From: Fragilariopsis cylindrus CCMP1102
Taxonomy: Eukaryota; Bacillariophyta; Bacillariophyceae; Bacillariales; Bacillariaceae
Assembly (NCBI GenBank): GCA_900095095.1
Contig: FMBT01000352.1
Location: forward strand, 124,001-188,000
Length of the DNA: 64,000 nucleotides
Direction of reading: 5' to 3'
A program made the translations under genes and the position numbers. Shown here piece after piece: positions 20,926 through 32,312 of this stretch; the stretch's first letter is position 1; each line of letters opens with the position of its first letter. The notes below the pieces were generated by a model. That model searched no databases and was not told the origin of the DNA. It saw only the letters and a list, made by a program, of their open reading frames with translations.

Positions 20926-22346
20926 ATGAAGCTTTCATTTATCTGCGTCATATTGTTGCTTATGCCCGTTGTCACTACCGCTAGGTTATTGGGCAAAAAT
21001 AACGGTATGACACTTACTAACGAAGAATTAAATCTTGAAGAAGAAGTAGAAGATTATCTTGATCTTCATTACCACCAGAAATTGGATGGACGTAATCTTC
21101 ACCCATTAGTAGATCTTGCAGCAGAGACATGCGAAGCAGCTTGCACTGGAAGAGCAATTCACGCAGTAGTAACTGAGACCCAGTTAGTAGCATGTGCAAA
21201 TGCGCTTGAAGAAGCAACTACAACAGGGATCAAATCAGCGTGCTCTACAGCAACTGGACCACTAGCGGCTAATACAAGAGCTACGGCAACAGCTACCGTA
21301 AAAGCAAAAGCAAATGCTACAGCAACCAAAACAGCAACCGCAACTGCCACAGCAACTGAATCAGCAACTGCAACTGCAATAGCACCCAAAAGAGCGGCTG
21401 CAGCAGCAACTGTAACTCACACAGAAACAGCGGCCGCATCAGCTACCGCTGGAGGGTCTTTAGCAACTGGATCTTCAGCAACGGCTACAGCAGCAGCAGC
21501 AACAGTGACCGTAACATCAACTAATGTTACAGGCAATGTTGAAGGAACTGCAATATCAACAGCAGATAAATCAAAGGACGCAGCAGCCGGCGCAACAGTA
21601 ACAGTTACAGCACCAACAGCAATTGCAACAGCTATAGCTACAGCAACATCAACGACCGAAGCAGGGGAGGCAGTAGCAACAGCAACAGCAACAGGGACCA
21701 TTGCAGCGTGCGCATTAGCGACCGCAACAGTAACTGCACCATATTCCTCAACAGCTTGTGCAACTGCAACTACAACAGCAACCTTATCATCAACAGGACA
21801 ATCAGATACAAAACACAAGACAGCGTGCGTAAAAGCACTTGGAACAGTAACAGCAACTTCAATAGTATGTGTTCCAGAAGGGTAAGACATGTTGCAGCAA
21901 TGTGGTGCACCATCTTTTTTGTTTTGTGTCTCAATCTATATCATAGATACTAATTGTTTTCTCCCTCCTATTTTTCTGTTCTTACCTATACAATGAACAG
22001 GCTGGAGCCAAGTGTATCACCAAGTGGTGCACCAAGTGGAAGTCCAAGTGCCTCACCAAGTGGTGGACCAAGTGGAAGTCCAAGTTCTAGTCCAAGTTCT
22101 AGTCCGAGCGCATCTCCTAGTTTGGATCCAAGTGGCGCACCAAGTTCAGCAGCACCAACTAAAACACCAACTAAAACACCAACTAAAACACCAACTAAGT
22201 CACCAACGCGACCACCAACACAACCACCAACACCAACACCAACACTACCACCAACTTATTTTTGTAAATGGCTTGATATGTGCTGCATTCACCCACAAGA
22301 CGAGCCATATTGTGCGAAATCAAATGGAGGAATGGGGATGGGGTGA
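20926..22346 (+). CDS. Secreted Ala/Thr-rich protein with Pro/Ser repeats
   Basis: Two exons, 20926-21881 and 22001-22346, joined across a 119-bp intron with a GTAAGA donor and a pyrimidine-rich acceptor, give 433 residues. A signal peptide spans residues 1-19. A short acidic segment and a Cys-containing region (about 65-105) follow, then about 200 residues dominated by alternating Ala and Thr. Exon 2 encodes P-S-G-x-P-S type repeats, then T-K-T-P units, and ends with a Cys cluster. Pro/Ser and Thr/Pro repeats of this kind are typical of diatom extracellular and cell-wall proteins, probably heavily O-glycosylated. Function is inferred as structural or adhesive. A GTGAGT at the stop codon could be a further donor, so the C-terminus is uncertain. 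Confidence 0.75.
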
Positions 22347-22870
22347 GTTCACTACCTAGTTCTGCAGTTGAAGACGAAAAGAAGAAATAATCACGCAGAC
22401 ACACACACACACACACACACATCACACATTTAAAAAGAGAAGAAGAAAAAATAGTAAATATTAATATATGTTGAAGTCAAAGCACGAACAAGAGAGAGCC
22501 GGATGTACAAACAAGAGTCGAAGCACACAAACAAGAGAAGTGTGGATACAACTAAAAATGGAATGTAATATAACCCATGTATTTTACATTCTGACTTTGT
22601 TTTTAATTGTAATATTTCCTAATTATCATTGACTTTTAAATTCTCAGTGTTGGCTTTTTCGAGTACTGTATATTGTTGGGATTTGGTGAACTCATCAATA
22701 TAACATCTTTTTGTTTGTTGTAGTTGTTGCTGTAGTTGTAGTTGTTAAAAATGTTTATTATTTACTTGATTCATATCTTTGTGTTTCTATGCATTCTTCG
22801 TTATATTGTCATACCACTACGATCGCCTTCTGCGCCATTGCCATTGCCGTTGCTGTCGACAGCTTTTATC
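22347..22870. other. Convergent intergenic region
   Basis: This lies between the Ala/Thr-rich gene and the LRR gene. An (AC)n run occupies about 22397-22421. No gene is apparent. Confidence 0.55.
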
Positions 22871-24362
22871 TTATGGTCGTTGAATGACGTCGCTACTACT
22901 ACTCTGCTGTCGTTTGCTATCGACACGATAATTCCAATTCCAATCGGGACGACCAACTAGTCCATTACGGAATAGATCATAGACACCATCAGCTGTCTTA
23001 GTTTTACTTTTGTTTCCGTCGTTTTCTTCCGTATCATCATCCCAATCGTATATCTTATAGGAATTTTCGTATCCACGTACTAGAACTGTAGGCCACATTG
23101 AAAGAGAAAGAGATCGTTCATCGCCACTAACAGTAGTGGCTTCAATGATCCTTCTACGTCCAGCATGATTGATTCTCAAATTATATTCGATATTAGGATC
23201 ATAGCCAACATTTCCAGTACCAATGTAACTTCCTTTTCTTCTGCCCAGGTTGTAAATGGTGTTGTTCAATGTTGTAAGAAAACTGAGCATTGCCGTCTGT
23301 TCTTGTTCTGGATCATCAATCACATTTTTAGACATTATTGGATTACCTTCGAGTTTCAAAATGTAAAGTTGCTTTGAAGGTACAAACTCTGTATCAGTAT
23401 CATCGTTATTGTTTCTTTCCACAATGGGTGGTTGAATGGCTTGAATCTCATTCCAATTCAGATCTAGTTCGGACAAGTTAGGTAGTCTTGAATTGATAGA
23501 AGACAAGAGTTTTATAAACATTTCTCCGTCTACATTGCAATGGACCATCCTGAGACATTTTAGAGTATCTTTAAAGCACACGCCATCGACAGAGCAGAGA
23601 AAATCGAAGAAGTAGATGGTTTCGTTCCTTCTCATTCCAACAAATTCAAGTTCTTCTAGACTTGGTAGTTCTTTTACCAACCAAGTGAAAAATGGTGATG
23701 ATGCAGATTCGATTTGGGAAGCAAAAACAGCAAGTTTCTTCAACTGTTTTAGCTTTACCAGAATAGGAAATTTATTCTGAAGATTTGAACAATTGTGTAA
23801 TCGAAGCGATTGCAAATTTGGTAAATTAGAAAGTTCCTCAGGAAGTGATCGGCAAATAATCGCAGGGAGATCATATTCGTCAAAATCAGAATTGGGATCG
23901 ATAGAATCAATAAGATACTTAAACTGATGATCCGACCATCGTTGTTGTCAGTGGTAAAAGAACAATGGGCACCGTAATGAAAATTGCTGAAACAATAATG
24001 ATTATTACTACTACCGTATATGTTATTGAACTTGATACGTCCATTCTCAACGTTGTGAAAATCGATAATTCCCATTTTGACAGTGCGAAAATTACAATAA
24101 CGAAGTCTGAAAAAGAAACTTCGTTATTTGGGATACTATTGATACATACAGTCATCAATTTCTCTCTATCTTCATCGGACATCTCGTATAATGTATCTTT
24201 CACCACACTATCTCCTCTTGCTATGATTGCAGTCGCTTCCGCCATAGTTAGTATTACTGGATCGTCACTGTCACCGCCGTCGTGATCATTGTCATCTTCA
24301 GATGATGATCCATGTCGTCCATGATTTAGACAACAGTAAACAGAAAGCAGATTGCAAACCAT
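22871..24362 (-). CDS. Leucine-rich repeat protein
   Basis: Proposed as two exons, 24362-24039 and 23923-22871, with a 115-bp intron. The join is in phase, and the intron removes a hydrophobic stretch that is otherwise hard to explain. Start is the ATG at 24362. The N-terminal exon is acidic (Asp/Ser-rich). The second exon has at least four LRR units with L-P-x-L-x-x-L-x-L spacing. It ends with an L-R-I-N-H-A-G-R-R segment that is characteristic of diatom LRR proteins with an Asn-x-x-G-R tail. No signal peptide or membrane segment is clear. LRRs are protein-binding surfaces and the partner is unknown. The intron boundaries are my inference, while the LRR region itself is solid. Confidence 0.7.
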
Positions 24363-24518
24363 TTTTGCATTATCAGAGAGTTTACTCAAATAGCAAAAGA
24401 AATAACAATAATAGTAGTAATAATAATGGAAGCACACACAGTACAGTAGATTAAGTTTTGGTTGGTGGTGTCGTATTATGTTTGTCGCATGTCGCATGTC
24501 GCAAATAAAAGCTGAAAA

Positions 24519-24760
24519 TCACCTGTTACTGTATATCTAACGAATGCGGCACGGTAGTGCGTGAGTGATTATACAGCAACGCGAAAAGATCAAGAATCTG
24601 TGTCTCTCCTCGTACCTTTACTGTATATATATTATATTCAGGGTCACCTGTTACTGTATCTAAAAGAATGCGGCTAGTGCGTGAGTGATCTACAGCAACG
24701 CGAAAAGATCAAAATCCGTGTCTCTCCTCCTCCCTTCTTGTAATATTATTTTCAGGGGGG
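24519..24760. repeat. Tandem duplication, 125-bp period
   Basis: Two direct copies start at 24519 and 24644. They share blocks such as tcacctgttactgtat, gtgcgtgagtgat and cagcaacgcgaaaagatca, with small indels. Non-coding, upstream of the LRR gene. Confidence 0.85.
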
Positions 24761-24981
24761 CTTTGGTAAAACAGGATATTCATCAATTTTTTACGTGAAT
24801 CTTTTATTAAATTCTCGCGTCTCCCCTCATTTTTTGACGAATTCTGAATGAAAAGACGAAGAAAAACGAAGAGAAAAAGATCGAAGACGAAGATAGACTA
24901 AGTTAAAAGTTAATAGTAAACTTCATTCTGTATCGGCACAGAGATATTTTAGATAATATACATAAGGACAACACGCACATT

Positions 24982-27055
24982 ATGTACACTGCCAGCATCC
25001 ATCATCATCATCGTCGTCGTCGTCATGGTAGTCGTCATCATGGAGGTCATGTTTTTCTTCTCGGAATCACCAGAGTCGTCCTGGTATTGTTGTTGTTGTC
25101 ATCATTAACATTGACCTGTTCACAAACACAAACGTCTTCATCGTCATCGTCTTTAACACCGCCGTTATCATTACCGTTATCTTCATTCCAAAGACCTGAA
25201 TTATATCATCCTGAAGAAAGCAAGGCTACTGATCGTTACTTCGAAGGATGGTATCATAAACTAGTACGAACTACGATAACGGCGAGTGATACTGATACTG
25301 ATAATAGTAATAGTAATGGTAAGGATAGTCTATCGATGGCGGTCGTTCCTGGAGTCTTCTATGGATGTAGTAGTACTAGTACTAGTAGTAGTAATGATAT
25401 AAACAACGAGACGTCGACGACGTTGATGATGAATAAAAAGAACGAATCTCATGCATTTATCTTTGTAACAATTAATGGCGAAGAACAACATTATTATCGT
25501 TTTAATCTTGACACAGAATTTAAATATGTAAAATTTTCTGATGCTGATGACAACTATTATATTCAGATAGGAAATAATACATTTTCAAATATGGAATGTC
25601 TTTAGATTTAATTCCACGACGATGGAACAACAAAGGACAACCAGCAATAAGTCACGACGATATGGTTGATAATACTATGGAAAAAAGAATTGAGAATGAG
25701 AATGATAATGCAACCATAACATTACAGGGTTCTATCAAATATAAAAATTTATCACCATGGCCAATCAAATCAAAATATAATTTAGGTGCAATGGGTCCAA
25801 TTGGATATCTATTAAAATCATTCTTAGAATGTTATCATGATGTATTAAGTTTTGATCATACCATTATTGGAAAATTAATTATTAATAATACACATATTGA
25901 AGAATTTTATGATTCTGATTATAATGATAATGATTATGATTATACTGATGATTTGAATTTAGATGATTCAGGAAAAGGAAAAGAAGAAGAAGAAGTATCA
26001 TGCAACAATAATAACGAGGATTATAATAATAGTCAGCAGTGTGCTGCAATTACGGATGATAATAATACTAATACTAAAAGTAGTATTATTTCTCGTGGAT
26101 ATGTTGAAAAGGATCGTGGTCGATCATTTCCTTCATTATGGATATGGATACAAACTAATTCATTTCCAAATCATATTGGTACATCATTATTTTTTTCTGT
26201 TGCTAGGATACCAATATTAACATCCATTGTAAAAACAAAAGTATTTCAATGGTTTTTGTTGGATCAGAATTCGAATTTCCTGGTTTTACTGCAGCTGTTT
26301 GGCTTAACAGCAACAACAACAACAACAATAATATAATAATCAGTACGATAACGATAATGACGACGACCCTACAATAACAACAGCAAACAGCAACAAATAG
26401 ATTAATACCATTTGCGACGTGGACTGGTGCTTTTTTTGAAAAACTTATCATCGATGATGAACGTGTCGTTATTGAATTAAATTCGGGAAGTATAAGAAAA
26501 GGATTAATAAGTATTTTGTGGGATCATTATCATGATGATGATGATTCGTCATCATCATCATCATTGTCTATTATAATTCTTATAGGACGATATATACGAG
26601 CATGGTTTGGATCGTGGTTTGTTACGTATGATACAAGAAAAGTATATTATCGACTTGAATTGATTGTGAATCGAAAAAATGTACGACATATAATGTTATA
26701 TGCACCAACAACAACAACGACAACGACAATAATAAATGGGACGTCATCGTTGTCGTCATCAACGAGCAACGCAAGTACCACCACAACTACCACCATCTCC
26801 TCCAAGATGAAACCATTCGTAAATGAAGCTTTGAATGCGAAGGTACATTTGCGTCTATATGAATATTATTATGACGACAACGACAACAATATTAATGATG
26901 GTGACGATGATGATACACGCAGTAGTAGGGAACGTGTTCGATTGTTAATAGACGATATTGGGGAACATGCTGGATTAGAAATACATCAAAATGTACAATA
27001 TTTAGTAGATAACTTATGTGGGAAACCAACCGCAAATCGATTTGTATGCTTATAA
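24982..27055 (+). pseudogene. Tocopherol-cyclase-like protein, several frame breaks
   Basis: A signal-peptide-like N-terminus (about residues 24-45) follows a His/Arg-rich start. The conserved 'Y-F-E-G-W-Y-x-K' motif of the tocopherol cyclase (VTE1) family appears at about residues 85-92. Conserved blocks continue in other frames: L-D-L-I-P near 25600, [13 protein letters not shown] near 26265-26305, and F-A-T-W-T-G-A-F-F-E near 26408-26440. Each break needs a single inserted base at about 25594 and 26253-26257. Two or more shifts lie in the repeat-rich 26320-26400 part. The family closes the chromanol ring of tocopherols or acts on related lipids. This is either a decayed copy or a gene damaged by assembly deletions. 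Protein conservation across the breaks favours the latter. Confidence 0.7.
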
Positions 27056-27808
27056 ATAAAATATTTAATCTCGTCTCAAAAAAAGTCATACAACACGAAA
27101 GCAAGGAGGGTTTTCCTGCGTTGGCTGTAGCTGCAAAGCAAAATGGTATCAACCTTAAAAAGAACTTGTTAATACTGTATAGAAGGAGGAGGATTCTACT
27201 ATAGCTAGTTCGCAACAAAGTCTTCGCTCACAGGGCCAGAATATACTCTATGATCAATAAACTCGTTATAGTCTAAAAAAATAAGTTGTATCTCTGTTAG
27301 GAAAAAATATTTCTATTGCAAATACAAGTCTACTATTATTCCTCTGTTTTCAACTTTTATCACACAAAATAGCATCAACGCTCATATTACATTACATGCC
27401 ATATCTCATTATAACAAATCAAGTCTAAAAACCTGTTCGGGATTGATTCTTCTCCACGCGGACTGACATCATCGTTCACAAAATAAGTGTTAAGATCTTT
27501 GGTAAGGACACAATATGAATCGTTGTATAATTAATCAAAGTCGCCGATAATGTGGAAAATAATAAGAGCAACTCACACTCACTTGATGAAACATCGCCTC
27601 TCATTATTCGTAAATTTTGATATAGACGATCCAACAAGTATACCCACTCCTCTCATCGTGTATGGTGTATATTTGTGCTCATTCAAGTTATATATACACT
27701 CCTCTGCCAGAAACAATAGGACCTAAAGATTTTGTATCGTGTACTTAAAAATGACACATATTTTATCGAATATAGCTCGGTGGTTGATATAAGAATGTAG
27801 TGATTGAT
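27056..27808. other. Intergenic region
   Basis: A 753-bp AT-rich convergent interval. I see no gene or clear repeat. Confidence 0.5.
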
Positions 27809-30698
27809 TCATTTCTTCCACAACCAACTCCTTGATTTTTTCTTCTTTTTGTCCCCCACAGGAAGACTATTAGAACGAGAAGGAGGCTTTCGTTGCGGTT
27901 GTTTCGGAGACCTATCGGGTAACTCAGGTAACTTCTCTTTCTCTTCATCTATTGTTGATGGTCTTCCTTTTGACGAAATGAGTCGTCTTGATGTTGGTGA
28001 GTGTTCGCTTCTGGTTCCCAGCGCTGTCAAAGATCCCCCTCTTTCCATTGGAAGATTACCTGACTCTGACGTTGTGATATTATGATCAACGGGAAGACTA
28101 TGAGTACCGTTTGGAGACCGTCGCGATGGTTGGTTACCAGTAGAAAAAGATTTGTTGTGCTGACCTTGCATAGGAAGACTATGGGTACGACTTGGAGGCC
28201 GTCGTGACTGTTGCTGAATACCAGTCTGTTGATTGGATGTCAATGATTGCCTTGGATGAAGCTGATGGCTAGGTGGTGGTGTATGATTGCTTCTAGCATC
28301 TAGTATTTCCTTTTTACTGTGAGTCCGTGTCGCTGGTCTTTGTTGTTGCTGGGGAAGACTTTTTGTTCGAGAAGGAGGGATCCGAGATGGTTGTTGGGGA
28401 CGACGATGAGCAGGTTTGTGTCCTGTATTATCATTATTCCCTCGAGGAATGTGTTCTGAAACGGATATTGACGATGACATCGCAGATGGCTTTCTCGGTT
28501 GCTGGGGACGACGATGAGCAGGTTTGTGTCCTCTGTTATCATTATTCTCTCGAGGAATGTGTTCTGAAACGGATATTGACAATGACGTCGCAGATGACCT
28601 TCTCGGTAAGGCACTATGATCATTCAATTTCGTTTTAGTGACTTGTCCTTCCGTCAAATCATTCGCGACTTTTAGTAACTGCTCTGTCGTTAAGTCAATG
28701 TCTACGTTTCCTCCTTCATTCAAATCGTTGGCTAATTGTACTAATTGTTCTGTCGTCATATTATCGACGGTCGGTTGATGTTGCTCCTTAGATTGTTCTG
28801 ATATAGCAGTAGTTGCAGTTGTAGTTCTTGTATCCCTGCTCAAATCGGTTGCTAATTGAACTAATTCTTCTGTAGTCATTTCATTCGTTTCTTGTTCCAA
28901 CTGCTGTTGCAGCTGGTACAACTGTTCCCGTGACAATGCTGTCCCATCGATAACGCGTCTTTGTTTTATTATATCGGCCGTACCACCAGTAGCTGCACTA
29001 TTCGATTTCTTTTTCTTTCTCCTTACGATTCGAATAATCTTCTTCTTTTTGACCACCCGATTTTCATTGAGATTTGAGCCGCGGTGCCCGCACCATCACC
29101 ATCACCTTCTTCTGTATTCTTCTTTGCGTTTGCGGTATCTTTATTATCCGGGCCATTCTGTTGTTGTATTACTATTATTTCGTCAGTATCATTACGAAAC
29201 CGATCTGGATTCATAAGTCGTTTGTATTTATGAGTTTGATACGCTGAAGGATCCTTGCAGTAGGGACATTCACAGCTACGAGTAACACGCAGTTCTGCTT
29301 TTGGACGTTGAAGACGAAAATTACGTTCCCACGCACTAGCCGCAACAGAATTCGATATGGATTCAAGGATACGCAATTGATTCATATTCGTACTATTGTC
29401 ATTGTTGACATTGCTATTCCCATCTTCGACATCAAGATCAGCGTTAGCGTCATGTTTTCTGGTGGGACGACGAAAGGTTGGTAAGACATCGGTTGGAAGT
29501 TCAATATCCCCAAAACTTTTATAGTTAGCAGTTTTATCATCTCGTTCAAACATTATTTCTGGTGATGTCCACATTCGTTCCTTTTTTTCAGTCCGTTCTT
29601 CCTGGACGTGTTTATCCAACAAAAAATTGGTTCGTAATACCTTTCGTCCATCTTCATCAACTTGATTATCAATATCAAAATCATCATAATAACTGGTATC
29701 ATGATCAAATTCGTTATGTTCGTCTTCGGTCGAAGAAGAATTTCTTATCCGACCCGCAGCAGCTGCTTCGATAATTGCTCTCATAGCATTAGATCGTCGA
29801 TCGTCGGCTAATTTTGGACCAGTCCATGTATCGATTATCTTATTACCATTTATATCATCTCCTGGTTTCTTCATTGGTACTACCGCTTCAACTACTATTT
29901 CACGTAACCGTACTAGCCTACCGTACTCCGCGGCCTCTTCTGCTACCGTCATAAAAGTCTTACGATGTTCTTCAACAGCAACGACGACATCATCGTTACT
30001 ACTACTTGGATTGTTTGCTTTGTTTTGTTGTTGTGTTTCCATACGTATCTTACGCTTGGAGGCTGCTTCCGCGGCCATATCAGCTAAAGAAGAACCACCA
30101 ACAACAGTTTTAGTTTTAATTTTATCGTCACTTATAGTAGTAACTTTTTCCGTCTTCGTTTCTATTCTATTCTGACGCTTTGCGACTGCCTCAGCAATCA
30201 TAGCAGCCATTCCACCAATACCACCGCTAGTAGCAGCAGCAGCAGCAGGAGCAGGAGCAGGAGCAGGACCACCATTGTTGTCAATGTCATCGCTTATTGT
30301 ACTATCAATTCTTGTTTCTTTATCATCATCTGCTGCTGATGACAATGCTCGATTTTTGTTAATCCGTTGTTCTCGTTTTGCAACAGCCGCAGCCAGCATA
30401 GCTGCCATTCCACCCCCACCCACATTATGGACAACTGATTTGACGGCTTCTTCTTCTTCTTCTTCTTCTTGATCATCGGCGTCGTCGTATGTCGTCTTAT
30501 TATTCAAATTATTTTTAACCACATTATTACCATCATTACTATTTGTACTGCTCCTAGTAGTAATCACAATATCATCATCATCATCGTCATTATCATTAAG
30601 TTCAATTTCATAAATATTATCGTCTTGCTCTTTATCATTATCTGACAGTAATAAGGATGGCGACGGTGGTGACAATGACGATGACGACGATGACGATG

Positions 30699-30746
<48 letters not shown>

Positions 30747-32312
30747 TGATGAGGATGACGATGACGATATGGATACTGATCGACTACGAGTCATCCGTTC
30801 CTTACGTTTCGCAACAGCCGCGGTTAATATAGCCTCCATTTCACCACCATTACCACCACCACCAACACCGACACCAGTAGTAGTTGTAGTGGCGTTTGCA
30901 TCATTGGTGCTATTATTATTATCGTCACTACTATCTATATCACTACTACTGTTACCAGCATTACTACACGTACTTCCACTTTTATTGTTGATGATGATGC
31001 TGTTGTCGCTGTTATTTCTTCTACCACCTCTACTAGTGCTACTTGTACTACTTGTACGTGTACTAGTAAGTAGCATAGTATCATGATCAGCTGACTTGGT
31101 ACGAACCACACCACGTCGTCTGCCACCTCTACTACCACTTGTATCATGACTAGTACTAGTAAGTAGCATAGTATCATGATCAGCTGACTTGGTACGAACC
31201 ACACCACGTCGTCTACCACCTCTACTACCACTTGTATCATGACTAGTACTAGCACGTAGCATAGTATCATGATCAGATGACTTGGTACGAACCACACCAC
31301 GTCGTCTACCACCTCTACTGCCACTACTTGTACTAGTATGACTGGTACTAGCACGTAGCATAGTATCATGATCAGCTGACTTGGTACGAACAACACCACG
31401 CCGTCTACCACCTCTACTCCCACTACTTGTACTAGTATGACTAGTACTAGCACGTAGCATAGTATTATGACCAGCTGATTTGGTACGATCTACACCACGT
31501 TGTCTACCACCTCTACTACTTCTATCTGTACCTCTACTAGTACTATGACTAGTATTACTAGTAAGTAGCATAGTATCATGATCAGCTGATTTGGTCCGGT
31601 CGATACCACGTCGTCTCCCCTGTCGCCTTACACCCCCACCACCACTACTTGTACTGCCACTACCACTACTTGTAGAACGATTTTTATTCTCTTGATGTTG
31701 TTGTTGTGTCATTACGTCGGTGGATGATGTACGCCGTGGTGGTCGTGGTCGTCGGTGTGGATGTGAATGAGAATGAGATTGTTGAGTAGTAGTCCCAGAT
31801 GCATGCACAGATGCAGTCGCAGTTGTAGGAGAACAGGATAGTTCCGAAATTGTCGTTGATGCAGTATGACAACTATCCGTGTTGTTGTTACTGTTCATGT
31901 TGTTATTATCAAGTATTATTTGTTGTTTTCGTTGTTGTTCCTGGTTTTTTCTTATGCGTTTTTTTATCTTTCTGCTGCTCCTATTTTTCTTCTTGCTGTT
32001 CTTGCTGTTCTTGCTGCTGTTGCAATCGCTACTATCGTTACTGTTGCTACTACTGCTGTGACTACTACTACTTCTACTACTAAATGATGATGATGATGAT
32101 GATTCATTCTGTAGTTTCCGTAATAGTTTGGATGTTTTTTCATCTTCCTTTTGCAATAGTAATAAAAGTTCATCCGTTGACGTGTCATTGTCATTGTTGT
32201 TGTCATCATTCTCATTACTAGTATTATTAATTACTTGATCGTTCTGTAGTACCCGCAATAACTCGGAAGCTATTTGGTCGTACTCATCGTCGTTATCATT
32301 TTCTATTTCCAT
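27809..32312 (-). CDS. Very long Ser/Arg-rich repeat protein (two frame breaks)
   Basis: Three overlapping frames (32312-30564, 30675-29023, 29056-27809) form one protein of about 1500 residues if one base is added in the gacgat repeat near 30694 and one A/T in the 29046-29050 run. Order of parts: an acidic start; poly-Ser; six units carrying R-T-K-S-A-D-H-D-T-M-L; five units like G-G-M-A-A-M-I-A-E-A-V-A-K-R-x-x-R; a Cys pair near 29265; several (M/L)-T-T-E-x-L-v-x-L-A-x-D-L repeats; a duplicated S-I-S-V-S-E-H-I-P-R block; then several S-R-T/S-x-S-L-P motifs and a Lys-rich tail. Mostly disordered, with many basophilic kinase sites. A scaffold role is a guess. No known family is recognised. 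Confidence 0.7.
30670..30755. repeat. gacgat simple repeat with a broken unit
   Basis: A (gacgat)n tract with one unit shortened by a base near 30694. It encodes poly-Ser on the minus strand in one frame, and the short unit shifts the frame. Confidence 0.85.
31071..31600. repeat. Coding minisatellite, six units of 93-111 bp
   Basis: Units begin at about 31071, 31164, 31257, 31356, 31455 and 31566, each with tagcatagtatcatgatcag or a close variant. Spacing is 93, 93, 99, 99 and 111 bp, all multiples of 3. They encode the R-T-K-S repeat. Confidence 0.9.
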
